From Actinoplanes sp. KI2 (GTDB lineage: Bacteria; Actinomycetota; Actinomycetes; Mycobacteriales; Micromonosporaceae), in contig NZ_JAOSZE010000004.1 of assembly GCF_025630775.1 (NCBI RefSeq), positions 234,779-298,778 of the forward strand: a DNA stretch of 64,000 bases. The letters run 5' to 3'. How positions within the stretch are numbered: the stretch's first letter is position 1; each line of letters starts with the position of its first letter. The notes under the pieces were generated by a model. It saw only the letters and a program-made list of their open reading frames with translations. It was not told where the DNA came from and searched no databases. The position numbers were made by a program, and so were the translations under genes. Positions 7,908-18,448 of this stretch are shown in pieces.

Positions 7908-8980
7908 GCCCCAAGATCCCGCGGCGGCGGGCCAAGCAGGTCGGCATCGCCGGCGCCGCGATCGGCGTGGTGGCGGCCGGGGTGGCGACGGCGTTCGCGG
8001 TCGAGCGCACCCTGGTGCGCCGCTCGGTCAACGCCCCCGGCGACCCGTACGTCGACGAGCCGTTCGCCGACCAGCCGTTCGACGAGGAACTGACCGTCAC
8101 CGCGGCCGACGGCACCGAGCTGTACGTCGAGATCGTCGAGCCGGCCGCGCCCACCGGCAAGCCGACGATCGTCTTCGTGCACGGCTTCGCGCTGGACATG
8201 GGCACCTTCTACTTCCAGCGCAAGATGTTCACCGAGCGCGGCGACCACCGGCTGGTCTTCTACGACCAGCCCGGACACGGCAAGTCCAGCAAACTGAAGT
8301 CCGGCAACTACGACATCGCGACGCTCGGCGAGTCGCTGGCCGCGGTGCTGAACGCGACCGTGCCGGACGGTCACATCATCCTGGTCGGCCACTCGATGGG
8401 CGGCATGACCATCATGTCGTTCGCCGAGAAGTACCCGGAGTGGTTCGGCAACCGAGTCACCGGCGTGGTGCTGATCTCCACGTCGGCCCGGCTGGTCGAT
8501 CGGGCCAAGCTGGCCCTCCCATCGCTGGTCGCTCGGGCCAGCGCCCCGTTCTTCCCGCTCTGGGGCACTGCCGCGCAGCTGGGCGGCAACGTGATCGAGC
8601 GGGCCCGGTTCGCCTCCTCCGACCTGGCCTGGCTGCTCACCCGGCGATACGGCTTCGGCGACGCGAAACCGAGCCCGTCGTTGGTCTCCTTCGTGGAGGG
8701 GATGAACTCCAAGACCTCGGTCGAGACGCTGACCAAGTATCTGAACACCCTGTACAACCACAACCGCTACCCGGCGCTGGCGGCGCTGCGCGGCGTGCCG
8801 GTGCTGGTCATCGTCGGCGACACGGACTACCTGACGCCGGTGAGCCACTCCGAGGAGATCATCAAGCGGCTGCCCGACGCGCGGATGGTCAAGATCGAGA
8901 ACAGCGGCCACGTCGTGATGCTGGAGAAGGCGGCCGAGGTCAATGCCGCCATCCTGCCGTTCGTCGAGAAGATCTCATGA
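7904..8980 (+). CDS. Alpha/beta hydrolase with N-terminal membrane anchor
   Basis: A 358-residue serine hydrolase. Residues ~8-30 form one hydrophobic helix after a basic start (PKIPRRRAKQVGIAGAAIG), so it is probably tethered to the membrane. The hydrolase core shows FVHGFALDMG (oxyanion region), the nucleophile elbow GHSMGG, the acidic residue in VIVGDTDYLTP and the catalytic His in NSGHVVMLE. It overlaps alr upstream and tsaE downstream by ATGA junctions. A hydrolase in this spot between alr and tsaE is conserved in actinobacteria; the substrate is unknown. Confidence 0.88.
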   Translation: MSPKIPRRRAKQVGIAGAAIGVVAAGVATAFAVERTLVRRSVNAPGDPYVDEPFADQPFDEELTVTAADGTELYVEIVEPAAPTGKPTIVFVHGFALDMGTFYFQRKMFTERGDHRLVFYDQPGHGKSSKLKSGNYDIATLGESLAAVLNATVPDGHIILVGHSMGGMTIMSFAEKYPEWFGNRVTGVVLISTSARLVDRAKLALPSLVARASAPFFPLWGTAAQLGGNVIERARFASSDLAWLLTRRYGFGDAKPSPSLVSFVEGMNSKTSVETLTKYLNTLYNHNRYPALAALRGVPVLVIVGDTDYLTPVSHSEEIIKRLPDARMVKIENSGHVVMLEKAAEVNAAILPFVEKIS

Positions 8981-9438
8981 AGCTCGCGACGGTGGAGGAC
9001 ACCCGGGCCTTCGGGCGGCGGCTGGCCGGCATTCTGCGGGCCGGCGACCTCGTGCTGCTCACCGGTCCGCTCGGGGCCGGCAAGACCGCGCTGGTGCAGG
9101 GCATCGGCGCCGGGCTCGGGGTCGAGGGCGCGATCACCTCGCCGACCTTCGTGATCGCCCGGGTGCATCGAGGGCCGGTGCCGCTGGTGCACGCCGACGC
9201 GTACCGTCTCGGCGACCGGCCCGATCCCCGCGCCGAGATCGACGACCTTGACCTGGACGCCTCGATCGAAGACTCGATCACCGTCGTCGAGTGGGGCGAG
9301 GGCCTGGTCGAGGAGCTCGGCAACGACGAATATCTGCGGGTACGCCTCGACCGGCTGGACGACGACACCCGGGTGGTGGAGCTGGTGCCGCACGGCGGCG
9401 ACTGGGCCGCCCGGACACGACGACTGGAGACCACGTGA
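8977..9438 (+). CDS. tsaE: tRNA t6A biosynthesis ATPase TsaE
   Basis: TsaE is the ATPase that cycles the TsaB-TsaD complex forming threonylcarbamoyl-adenosine at position 37 of ANN-reading tRNAs. At 153 residues it has normal length. The Walker A motif GPLGAGKT is at residues 30-37. SPTFVIARVHRG and HADAYRLGD correspond to the conserved switch and DAYR segments, and VVEWGEGL is the conserved WxE element. It overlaps both neighbours by four bases. Confidence 0.95.
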   Translation: MKLATVEDTRAFGRRLAGILRAGDLVLLTGPLGAGKTALVQGIGAGLGVEGAITSPTFVIARVHRGPVPLVHADAYRLGDRPDPRAEIDDLDLDASIEDSITVVEWGEGLVEELGNDEYLRVRLDRLDDDTRVVELVPHGGDWAARTRRLETT

Positions 9439-10109
9439 ACCTGCCTGACCTGCTGCCGGCCGAGTGGCGGGACGAACTGGCCCCGTTCCTGGACACCGAG
9501 GCGACCGTGGCGCTGGGCACGTTCGTGGCCGCCGAGTACGCGGCGCACACCATTTATCCCCCGATCGAGGACCTGTTCGCGGCGTACCGGCTGTGCTCGC
9601 CGGCCGAGACCCGGGTGCTGATCCTGGGGCAGGACCCGTACCACGGGCCGGGCCAGGCGCACGGGCTCAGCTTCAGCGTCCGGGACGGGGTGCGGATCCC
9701 GCCGTCGCTGCGCAACATCTTCAAGGAGCTCGCCGAGGACGCCGGGGTCGCGCCGCCGGCCTCCGGCGACCTCACCGGCTGGGCCCGGCAGGGCGTGCTG
9801 CTGCTCAACGCGGTCCTCACCGTCCGGGCCGGTGCGGCCGCCTCGCACGCCGGCAAGGGCTGGGAGGCGTTCACCGACGCCACCATCCGGGCGCTGAACG
9901 CCCGTACCGACCGGGTCGTCTTCCTGCTCTGGGGCGGGTACGCGCGGAAGAAGGCCGCCCTGGTCACCAATCCGGCGCACGCGGTGCTCGAGGCGGGCCA
10001 CCCGAGCCCGCTCAACCGGGAGGGCTTCCGCGGGGTCCGCCCGTTCAGCGCGGCCAACAAGGCCCTCGCCGACGGCGGCCGCCCGCTGGTCGACTGGGAT
10101 CCGCGTTAG
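9435..10109 (+). CDS. ung: Uracil-DNA glycosylase, family 1
   Basis: Excises uracil from DNA as the first step of base excision repair. GTG at 9435 overlaps the tsaE stop and gives 224 residues. GQDPYHGPGQAHGLSFSV carries the catalytic Asp and water-activating loop, LLLNAVLTVR the uracil pocket, and HPSPLNREGFRG the catalytic His and DNA intercalation loop. It is inserted between tsaE and tsaB, genes that are adjacent in many bacteria. Confidence 0.96.
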   Translation: MNLPDLLPAEWRDELAPFLDTEATVALGTFVAAEYAAHTIYPPIEDLFAAYRLCSPAETRVLILGQDPYHGPGQAHGLSFSVRDGVRIPPSLRNIFKELAEDAGVAPPASGDLTGWARQGVLLLNAVLTVRAGAAASHAGKGWEAFTDATIRALNARTDRVVFLLWGGYARKKAALVTNPAHAVLEAGHPSPLNREGFRGVRPFSAANKALADGGRPLVDWDPR

Positions 10110-10112
10110 GGT
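10107..10112 (+). promoter_or_regulatory. Candidate leaderless -10 box of tsaB
   Basis: TAGGGT overlaps the ung stop codon TAG and stands six bases before the tsaB GTG. tsaB may therefore have its own promoter besides read-through. Confidence 0.4.
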
Positions 10113-10118
10113 CGGCTC

Positions 10119-10772
10119 GTGCTCGTACTCGCTCTGGACACCGCGACCCCCGCGTCGACGGCCGCGCTGGTGGAGGTCACCGCCGACGGCCTGCGCGGGC
10201 TCGCCGAGCGCCGTACCGTCGATCCCCGCGCGCACGGGGAGAGACTGGCGCCCGAGATCGCGGCGATCCTCGCCGACCACGACGTCCGGCCGCGGGAGCT
10301 GACCGCGATCGTGGCCGGCACCGGGCCGGGCCCGTTCACCGGTCTGCGGGTCGGGCTGGCCACCGCCGCGAGCATGTCCCAGGCGCTGGGCATCCCGACG
10401 TACGGGGTGTGCTCGCTGGACGGTCTGGGCCGGGCCGCCGGGCCGGGCCGGGTACTGGTCGCCACCGACGCGCGCCGCCGCGAGGTCTACTGGGCGACCT
10501 ATCTGGACGGTGTACGCGTCACGGGCCCCGAGGTGGGCAAGCCGTTCCGCGTAGAAGACCAGGAGAGGGTGGTCGGCGAGGGCGGCCTCAAGTACGGCGA
10601 CGTCTTCGGCGTACCCGTGGAGGAGCACCTGCTTTATCCACCCGGCGCGGCCCTCGTCGCCCTCGCGGCCGAGCGGATTCGCGAGGCCGCGCCGAGCGAA
10701 CCGCTCACGCCGCTCTACCTGCGGCGCCCCGACGCGGTCGAGCCGACGAGCCGGAAGTCCGTGCTGACCTGA
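10119..10772 (+). CDS. tsaB: tRNA t6A biosynthesis scaffold TsaB
   Basis: TsaB is the inactive paralogue that dimerises with TsaD in t6A synthesis. It is 217 residues long, with the ASKHA-like start LVLALDTATPASTAALVE, the conserved VVAGTGPGPFTGLRVGLATA segment and VATDARRREVYWATY. The start is the GTG directly ahead of the first beta strand. Its stop overlaps the rimI start by one base (TGATG). Confidence 0.95.
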   Translation: MLVLALDTATPASTAALVEVTADGLRGLAERRTVDPRAHGERLAPEIAAILADHDVRPRELTAIVAGTGPGPFTGLRVGLATAASMSQALGIPTYGVCSLDGLGRAAGPGRVLVATDARRREVYWATYLDGVRVTGPEVGKPFRVEDQERVVGEGGLKYGDVFGVPVEEHLLYPPGAALVALAAERIREAAPSEPLTPLYLRRPDAVEPTSRKSVLT

Positions 10773-11206
10773 TGGAGATCCAACGCTTTCGGTGGTGGCA
10801 CATCGCCGAGGTGCTGCCGATCGAGGAAGACCTCTTCGGCGCCGAGAAGTGGTCGTCGGCGATGTTCTGGAACGAGCTGGCGCAGCGCAACTTCTACATC
10901 GTCGTGGTCGACGGCGACGAACTGCTCGGCTACGCCGGCCTGTCCGCCACCGGCGAGGAGGCCTGGGTGCAGAACATCGCGGTACGCCGCACGGCCCAGC
11001 GCCGCGGAGTGGGCCGGTTGATGCTCGAAGCGCTGCTGGCCGAGGCCGAGCGGCGCGGCATCAAGCAGACGCTGCTCGAGGTCGCGGTGGACAATGCGCC
11101 GGCCCAGCGGCTCTACGCGACCTACGACTTCGAGCCGGTCGGTATCCGGCGCGGCTACTACCAACCCAGCAACACGGACGCCCTGGTGATGATGCGCGAT
11201 GCCTGA
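10772..11206 (+). CDS. rimI: GNAT N-acetyltransferase RimI (ribosomal protein S18 type)
   Basis: 144 residues with the GNAT acetyl-CoA loop in [15 protein letters not shown] (the Q/RxxGxG/A signature). Upstream are the [18 protein letters not shown] strands, and downstream the family C-terminus [26 protein letters not shown] is visible across its parts. Genes in this slot between tsaB and tsaD are annotated RimI. The enzyme acetylates an N-terminal alanine, classically of ribosomal protein S18, though actinobacterial forms may have wider targets. Overlaps tsaD by eight bases. Confidence 0.92.
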   Translation: MEIQRFRWWHIAEVLPIEEDLFGAEKWSSAMFWNELAQRNFYIVVVDGDELLGYAGLSATGEEAWVQNIAVRRTAQRRGVGRLMLEALLAEAERRGIKQTLLEVAVDNAPAQRLYATYDFEPVGIRRGYYQPSNTDALVMMRDA

Positions 11207-12251
11207 CGAGCCCCTGGTCCTCGGGATCGAGACCTCCTGCGACGAGACCGGCGTGGGCATCGTACGAGGGCACACGCTGCTCGCCGACGCGCTCGCGTCC
11301 AGTGTGGAGCAGCACGCCCGGTTCGGCGGCGTGGTGCCCGAGGTGGCCAGCCGCGCCCACCTCGAAGCGATCGTGCCCACCATGCGGCGCGCGCTCGACG
11401 AGGCCGGGGTGACCCTGGCCGACGTCGACGCGATCGCGGTCACCAGCGGGCCCGGGCTGGCCGGCGCGCTGCTGGTGGGGGTGGCCGCGGCCAAGGGGTA
11501 CGCGCTGGCCGCGGAAAAGCCGATCTACGGCGTCAACCACCTCGCCGCGCACGTGGCGGTGGACACGCTGGAGCACGGCCCGCTGCCCGAGCCCGCGGTC
11601 GCGATGCTGGTCTCCGGCGGGCACTCGTCGCTGCTGCTGGTCGACGACCTGACCAACGGCGTGACCCCGCTCGGCGCGACCATCGACGACGCGGCCGGCG
11701 AGGCGTTCGACAAGGTGGCCCGGCTGCTCGGGCTCGGTTTCCCGGGCGGCCCGGTGATCGATCGGCAGGCCCGCGACGGCGACCCTCGCAAGATCGCGTT
11801 CCCGCGTGGCCTGACCGCACCCAAGGACCTCGCCGCGCACCGCTTCGACTTCTCCTTCTCCGGGCTGAAGACCGCGGTCGCCCGCTGGGTGGAGGCGCGC
11901 GAGCGGGACGGCGAGCCGGTGCCGGTGGCCGACGTCTCGGCGAGCTTCCAGGAGGCGGTCTGCGACGTGCTCACCGCCAAGGCGATCGATGCGTGCCTGG
12001 CCAACGGGGTGCAGACGCTGGTGATCGGCGGGGGCGTCGCGGCCAACTCCCGGTTGCGGGTGCTGGCCGAGCAAAGAGCGGAAAAACACCGGATTCGCGT
12101 ACGCGTGCCGCGCCCCGCACTGTGTACGGACAACGGCGCGATGGTGGCCGCCCTCGGCTCCCGGCTGGTCGCGGCCGGCGTCGCACCCTCGCGTCTCGAT
12201 CTGCCTGCCGATTCCGCGATGGCATTGACCTCGGTCAGTGTGGCGGGATAG
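11199..12251 (+). CDS. tsaD: tRNA N6-threonylcarbamoyladenosine transferase TsaD
   Basis: Catalytic subunit that moves the threonylcarbamoyl group onto A37 of tRNA. 350 residues, ASKHA fold, opening with [15 protein letters not shown]. The metal-binding histidines lie in [10 protein letters not shown] and [17 protein letters not shown] and [11 protein letters not shown] are nucleotide-binding loops. It completes the TsaE-TsaB-TsaD set in one transcription unit with ung and rimI. Confidence 0.97.
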   Translation: MPDEPLVLGIETSCDETGVGIVRGHTLLADALASSVEQHARFGGVVPEVASRAHLEAIVPTMRRALDEAGVTLADVDAIAVTSGPGLAGALLVGVAAAKGYALAAEKPIYGVNHLAAHVAVDTLEHGPLPEPAVAMLVSGGHSSLLLVDDLTNGVTPLGATIDDAAGEAFDKVARLLGLGFPGGPVIDRQARDGDPRKIAFPRGLTAPKDLAAHRFDFSFSGLKTAVARWVEARERDGEPVPVADVSASFQEAVCDVLTAKAIDACLANGVQTLVIGGGVAANSRLRVLAEQRAEKHRIRVRVPRPALCTDNGAMVAALGSRLVAAGVAPSRLDLPADSAMALTSVSVAG

Positions 12252-12260
12252 GAATCCAGC

Positions 12261-12515
12261 ATGATCGCGCGGATGTGGGAGGTGCGGGCCTCGGCAAGCG
12301 GCTTCGACGAGCTGCTGACCTGGGTCTGCGACGTGGCGGTGCCCCGGATCGAGGTGCTGCCGCAGCACGTGGCGAGCGAGGTGTTCTCGTCGACCGACCG
12401 CCGGATCGTGGTCATCTCCAAGTGGCGCAGCAGCCCGGAAAGCCTGCCCGCCCCGCCGGCCAAGCTGGTCGCGCGGGCGCCGCACGTCTGGGATTTCAGC
12501 CCCGTCGACCGCTGA
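12261..12515 (+). CDS. Small conserved hypothetical protein, possible dimeric alpha/beta-barrel fold
   Basis: 84 residues starting at ATG 12261 with AGGA eight bases upstream. The pattern is strand-helix-strand-strand (ARMWEVRA, GFDELLTWVCDVAVP, SSTDRRIVVISKW), ending in an aromatic tail. This resembles small ferredoxin-like or antibiotic-monooxygenase-like barrels, but no catalytic motif can be seen. It follows tsaD by nine bases and is probably co-transcribed. Function unknown. Confidence 0.6.
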   Translation: MIARMWEVRASASGFDELLTWVCDVAVPRIEVLPQHVASEVFSSTDRRIVVISKWRSSPESLPAPPAKLVARAPHVWDFSPVDR

Positions 12516-12575
12516 CCGCGGGCCGGGAAAACGCGTCGCGTTCTGTCGTACCCCGCCCGTAACGTCGGGCCCCTG

Positions 12576-14267
12576 ATGACGAACCTGCCCGACGCCGACC
12601 CCGGCGCTCCCGACGACCGGTCCGCCACCCGCTACCTCGGCTGGCTGGTCCGGCGATACCGGGTGACCGTGTTCGCCGCGATCGTGCTGGCCGTCCTCTG
12701 GATGCTCCTGCAGGCCTTCGTGCCCGCCGTGGTGGGCAAGGCGATCGACGCCGCGACCCGGCACGACCGCGACGACCTGCTGCGCTGGTGTCTCGTGCTG
12801 TTCCTGGTCGGCGCCGGCCAGGCCTGGACGGGCGTGTCCCGCCACCGATTCGCGGTGGTCAACTTCCTGAGCGCCATGTTCGTGACCGTGCAGGTGACGG
12901 TGCGCCAGGCCGGCCGGCTCGGCTCGGCGCTGTCGCGCCGGCTCGACACCGGCGAGGTGGTGGCGATCGGCACCGCCGACATCCGGGCGCTCGGCGCGGC
13001 CCTCGACATCACCGCCCGCGGCACCGGCTCGCTGGTCGCCGTGCTCGCCGTGACCGTGATTCTGCTGGTCACCTCGGTGCCGCTCGGCCTGGTCGTGGTG
13101 CTCGGCGTGCCGATCCTGATGGCCGTGGTGGGCCTGCTGATCAAGCCGTTGCACCGTCGCCAGCAGGCCTCCCGCGAGCAGCAGGGTCTGCTGACCGGCC
13201 GCGCCGCCGACCTGGTGCGCGGCCTGCGGGTGCTGCGCGGGGTGGGCGGCGAGGCGGTGCTGGCCGAGCGCTATCGCGCCGAGTCGCAGTCGCTGCGGGC
13301 GGCGGGGGTGCACACCGCCCGGGTCGAGGCGCTGCTCGAGGCGGCCCAGGTGCTGCTGCCCGGCATCTTTCTGGTGCTGGTCACCTGGCTGGGGGCGCAC
13401 TTCGCGCTGTCCGGGCAGATCACCGTGGGGCAGCTGGTCTCGTTCTACGCCTACGCGGCGTTCCTGGTCACCCCGCTGCGCCAGCTCACCGAGGCGCTCG
13501 ACAAGCTCACCCGCGGGCACGTCGCCGGCCGTCGCGTGGTGACCATGCTGAACGCGGTGACCGACCTGCCCGACCCGGCGTACCCGGCCGACCCGGAGGG
13601 CTTCGCCGGCGACCTGGCCGACCCGCGGTCCGGTGTGGTCGTTCGCCCCGGTGAGATCACCGCGATCGTGTCGGCGCAGCCCGCCGAGGCCGCGCTGATC
13701 TCCGACCGCCTGGGACGGTACGCGGAGGGTGGCACGATCGGCGGCCGCCCGCTGGCGGAGTTCGCGATGGCCACCGTCCGCGAGCGGATCCTGGTGGCGG
13801 ACAACGACGCGCACCTCTTCTCCGGTCCGCTGCGCTCCGATCTGGACCCGTTCGACAGCGGCCGCCTGCCGGGCGCGCTGCACACCGCGGCGGCGACCGA
13901 CATCGTCGAGGCGCTGCCCGACGGGCTGGACAGCGAGGTCGCCGAGCGCGGCCGGTCGTTCTCCGGCGGTCAGCAGCAGCGGCTGCGGCTGGCCCGCGCG
14001 CTGGTCGCCGATCCCGACACGCTGATCCTGGTCGAGCCGACCAGCGCGGTCGACGCGCACACCGAGGCCCGCATCGCCGAGCGGCTGATCACCGCCCGGG
14101 CCGGGCGCACCACGGTCATCTGCACATCCAGCCCGCTGGTGCTCGACCGCACCGACCGGGTCTGCTTCGTCGAGGCGGGCCGGCTGGTCGCGGCCGGCAC
14201 CCATCACGGCCTGCTGACGGCCGAGCCGCGCTATGCCCGCGCCGTGCTCCGGGCGGACCAGCCGTGA
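12576..14267 (+). CDS. ABC exporter half-transporter with degenerate ATPase motifs (subunit 1)
   Basis: A 563-residue TMD-NBD half transporter of the type I exporter fold, with about six membrane helices in residues ~25-310. The NBD is unusual. Where Walker A should be it reads VSAQPAEAALIS, with no GxxGxGKS; the Walker B acidic pair is LILVEP with the Asp lost; and the H-loop reads TVICTSSP with no His. The ABC signature FSGGQQQRLRLARAL is intact. Subunit 1 therefore cannot hydrolyse ATP in its own site but can complete a site with a partner. The partner follows after a 62-bp repeat array. Cargo is unknown. Confidence 0.93.
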   Translation: MTNLPDADPGAPDDRSATRYLGWLVRRYRVTVFAAIVLAVLWMLLQAFVPAVVGKAIDAATRHDRDDLLRWCLVLFLVGAGQAWTGVSRHRFAVVNFLSAMFVTVQVTVRQAGRLGSALSRRLDTGEVVAIGTADIRALGAALDITARGTGSLVAVLAVTVILLVTSVPLGLVVVLGVPILMAVVGLLIKPLHRRQQASREQQGLLTGRAADLVRGLRVLRGVGGEAVLAERYRAESQSLRAAGVHTARVEALLEAAQVLLPGIFLVLVTWLGAHFALSGQITVGQLVSFYAYAAFLVTPLRQLTEALDKLTRGHVAGRRVVTMLNAVTDLPDPAYPADPEGFAGDLADPRSGVVVRPGEITAIVSAQPAEAALISDRLGRYAEGGTIGGRPLAEFAMATVRERILVADNDAHLFSGPLRSDLDPFDSGRLPGALHTAAATDIVEALPDGLDSEVAERGRSFSGGQQQRLRLARALVADPDTLILVEPTSAVDAHTEARIAERLITARAGRTTVICTSSPLVLDRTDRVCFVEAGRLVAAGTHHGLLTAEPRYARAVLRADQP

Positions 14268-14462
14268 GCGGCCTGCGGGCGGCCGGGCCGCGTTGCGGCC
14301 GCGCCCCTGCTCCGGGCAGAGCGGCCGGGACCGGCCTGGTGGCGGCCGAGCCGGGTTGCGCCCGCGCGGTGCTTGGGGTGGAGCGGACGTGAGCGGCCCG
14401 GTGGCGACCGAGCCGCGTTGCGCCCGCGCGGTGCTTCGGGCGGAGCAGCCGTGAGCGGCCTG
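14214..14462 (+). repeat. 62-bp imperfect tandem repeat spanning the junction of the two ABC genes
   Basis: Four head-to-tail copies (14214-14275, 14276-14338, 14339-14400, 14401-14462) contain the 3' end of the first ABC gene and the GTGAGCGGCCTG start of the second. The first copy holds the real stop of gene 1 and the last copy holds the real start of gene 2. The middle copies are dead duplicates; 62 is not a multiple of three, so each shifts frame. Confidence 0.85.
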
Positions 14463-16343
14463 TTGCCGGTGGCCGACAACGCCCAGGTCCGGCGGTACGT
14501 GGTGGAATTGTTCCGGCGGTACCCGCGGGCGCTCGGCGGCGCGGTCGCGCTGCACGTGGCCGCCGCGATCGCCGGGCTGGTCGGGCCGCGTCTGCTCGGC
14601 GAGCTGGTGGAGAGCCTGCAGTACGAGCGCGGCGCCGCGGCGATCGACCGGCTCGGGCTGCTGATCGCTGGATCCGTGCTGGTGCAGGCGATACTCACCC
14701 GCTTCGCGTACCTGGCGTCGGCCCGGCTCGGCGAGGGGGTGCTGGCCCGGCTGCGCGAGGAGTTCGTCGAGCGGGTCCTCGCCCTGCCGTTGTCCACCGT
14801 GGAGCGCGCCGGCAGCGGCGACCTGTTGACCCGTACGACCAGGGACGTCGACGCGCTCTCCCGATGCGTGCGGCTGGCCGTGCCGGAGACGACGATTGCG
14901 CTGATCACGGTGGTGCTCGTGGTCGGCGCACTGGTCGTGGTGACCCCGCTGCTGGCTCTGCCGCTGCTGGTCGCCGTCCCGATCCTGGTCGGCGGCACCC
15001 GGTGGTATCTCCGCCGCGCCCCGAAGGCGTACCTGGAGCAGAACGCCCGCTATTCGCTGGTCACCGACGGGCTCGCCGAGACGGTCGACGGCGCGCGCAC
15101 CGTGGACGCGCTGCGCCGCCGGCGGGTACGTATCGAGCGCACCGACCACGACCTGCACCGCACCTGGCTCGCCGAGCGGTACACCCGATTCCTGCGGACC
15201 GTCTGGTTCCCGATGGTCGAGGTCGGCTACGTGCTGCCGGTGGTGTCGACGCTGCTGGTCGGCGGCCTGCTCTACCTGAACGGCGCGGTCACGCTCGGCC
15301 AGTTGACCGCGGCGGTGGTCTACGTGCAGATGCTGATCGACCCGGTCGACCGGCTGCTCAGCTGGCTCGACGAGCTTCAAATCGGCGCCGCGTCGCTGGC
15401 CCGGCTGCTCGGCGTGGCGGAAAGCGACCCAGACCGTACCGAACCTGTGCCGTCGCGGGCGACCGGTCCTGCGGGCGGCGCGGAGAACCCGGGCCCCTTG
15501 AGGGCGGTGTCGTCGCCGGCGCCTGGCGGGGAGAAGCCGGGTCCCACCGGGGCTGTGCTGCTGCCGGCCGACGGGCGGATCGAGGTGCGCGGGGTGCGCT
15601 TCCGGTATGAGCCGGGGCGCGAGGTGCTGCACGGGATCGAGTTGACTCTCGAGCCGGGGGAGCGGCTGGCGATCGTCGGGCCGTCCGGGGCGGGCAAGTC
15701 CACGCTCGGGCGGCTGCTGGCCGGCGTGCACCAGCCCACCGCGGGGACGATCACGGTGGGCGGGGCGCCGCTCGGCGACCTGCCGCTGGACCGGTTGCGG
15801 ACCGAGGTGGCGCTGGTCAGCCAGGAGCACCACGTCTTCATCGGCTCGGTGCGGGACAACGTCGCGATGGTCCGGCCGGGCGCGGCCGAGGCGGAAGTGC
15901 ATTCGGCGCTGGCGGCGGTGCACGCGCTGGATTGGGCACTGGCCCTGCCGGACGGGTTGGCGACCGAGGTGGGTGCCGGGGGCCATGCACTCTCCGCGGC
16001 GCAGTCCCAGCAGGTCGCTCTGGCCCGGCTCGTCCTGGCCGACCCGCACACGCTGGTGCTGGACGAGGCGACATCGCTGCTCGACCCGCGGGCGGCTCGC
16101 GACCTGGAACGGTCGCTGGCGGCGGTGCTGCACGGGCGAACCGTGGTGGCGATCGCGCATCGGCTCTTCTCGGCGCACGACGCCGACCGGGTCGCGGTGG
16201 TCGAGGACGGGCGGATCACCGAGCTTGGTTCGCACGACGAGCTGGTCGCGGCGAACGGGCCGTATGCGTCGCTGTGGCGCTCCTGGCACGGCGAGCGCAC
16301 CCCGGACGACACCGACGAGCCGCTGGCCCGGGTTCGCGGCTGA
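14451..16343 (+). CDS. ABC exporter half-transporter, catalytic partner (subunit 2)
   Basis: 630 residues, TMD followed by NBD. GTG at 14451 has GGAG six bases upstream and lies in the last copy of the 62-bp repeat. The NBD has a complete Walker A (GPSGAGKST near residue 410), the Q-loop glutamine (VSQEHH), Walker B with catalytic Glu (LVLDEATS) and the H-loop His (AIAHRLF), but the signature is LSAAQSQQ instead of LSGGQ. It complements the motifs missing from subunit 1, so the heterodimer would have one complete and one dead ATP site. A Pro/Gly-rich insertion of about 50 residues separates TMD and NBD. Confidence 0.94.
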   Translation: MSGLLPVADNAQVRRYVVELFRRYPRALGGAVALHVAAAIAGLVGPRLLGELVESLQYERGAAAIDRLGLLIAGSVLVQAILTRFAYLASARLGEGVLARLREEFVERVLALPLSTVERAGSGDLLTRTTRDVDALSRCVRLAVPETTIALITVVLVVGALVVVTPLLALPLLVAVPILVGGTRWYLRRAPKAYLEQNARYSLVTDGLAETVDGARTVDALRRRRVRIERTDHDLHRTWLAERYTRFLRTVWFPMVEVGYVLPVVSTLLVGGLLYLNGAVTLGQLTAAVVYVQMLIDPVDRLLSWLDELQIGAASLARLLGVAESDPDRTEPVPSRATGPAGGAENPGPLRAVSSPAPGGEKPGPTGAVLLPADGRIEVRGVRFRYEPGREVLHGIELTLEPGERLAIVGPSGAGKSTLGRLLAGVHQPTAGTITVGGAPLGDLPLDRLRTEVALVSQEHHVFIGSVRDNVAMVRPGAAEAEVHSALAAVHALDWALALPDGLATEVGAGGHALSAAQSQQVALARLVLADPHTLVLDEATSLLDPRAARDLERSLAAVLHGRTVVAIAHRLFSAHDADRVAVVEDGRITELGSHDELVAANGPYASLWRSWHGERTPDDTDEPLARVRG

Positions 16344-16393
16344 CGGCGGCCCGCGCGGGTGATGGCGGCTCGGCGGCTGGCGGCGACCTACGC

Positions 16394-16469
16394 GGGTGAG
16401 GGCCGGCTTCGCGGGTGAGGGCTGGCTTCGTGGGTGAGGGCCGGCTTCGTGGGTGAGGGCCGGCTTCGC
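16394..16469. repeat. 19-bp minisatellite
   Basis: Four consecutive copies of GGGTGAGGGCCGGCTTCGC, differing by one or two bases, between the ABC genes and groEL. Confidence 0.85.
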
Positions 16470-16538
16470 GCGATCGACGGCGGGTTCCACGGGTGACGGC
16501 GATGAAGATGCCCACGATGAGGGCCGCCACGGTGCAAC

Positions 16539-16654
16539 GCGAACCGGACCGCGACGCGAACCGGGCCGCGACGCGAACCGGGCCGCGACGCGAACCGGGC
16601 CGCGACGCGAACCGGGCCGCGAGGCGAACGGGCCGCGACGCGAAGGGCCGCGAG
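16539..16654. repeat. 17-bp minisatellite
   Basis: Five full copies of GCGAACCGGGCCGCGAC and two shortened ones. It lies beyond the groEL terminator, and with the 19-bp array it makes up most of the 384-base gap between the convergent ABC gene and groEL. No gene is seen in that gap. Confidence 0.88.
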
Positions 16655-16680
16655 AGCGAAAGCGAAGGCGCCGCGAAAAG

Positions 16681-16710
16681 CGAAGGGCGCGCCGTGCGGC
16701 GCGCCCTTCG
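16681..16710 (-). terminator. groEL transcription terminator
   Basis: Perfect 13-bp stem (CGAAGGGCGCGCC and its complement) with a four-base loop, 17 bases past the groEL stop. Read on the minus strand it is followed by CTTTT. It may also stop ABC transcripts arriving from the other side. Confidence 0.85.
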
Positions 16711-16727
16711 ATGGAACAACTACCGGA

Positions 16728-18389
<1,662 letters not shown>

Positions 18390-18397
18390 TCAAGCAC

Positions 18398-18433
18398 CAC
18401 CGCCCTGACCCATGCGTACGGGCCAGGGCGGTG
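18398..18433 (-). promoter_or_regulatory. Hairpin between groES and groEL
   Basis: A 10-bp perfect stem (CACCGCCCTG/CAGGGCGGTG) with a 16-base loop lies in the 71-base groES-groEL spacer. It has no T-run. It could be an attenuator or RNA processing site that adjusts the groES:groEL ratio; this is inference. Confidence 0.5.
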
Positions 18434-18448
18434 CGCACTGTCAGTAGG

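Noticed and set aside
11061..16490. A 1809-residue minus-strand open frame opposite tsaD and the ABC exporter genes
   Set aside because: No domain can be recognised; composition is typical of an antisense frame in high-GC DNA, and the plus-strand genes are unambiguous.
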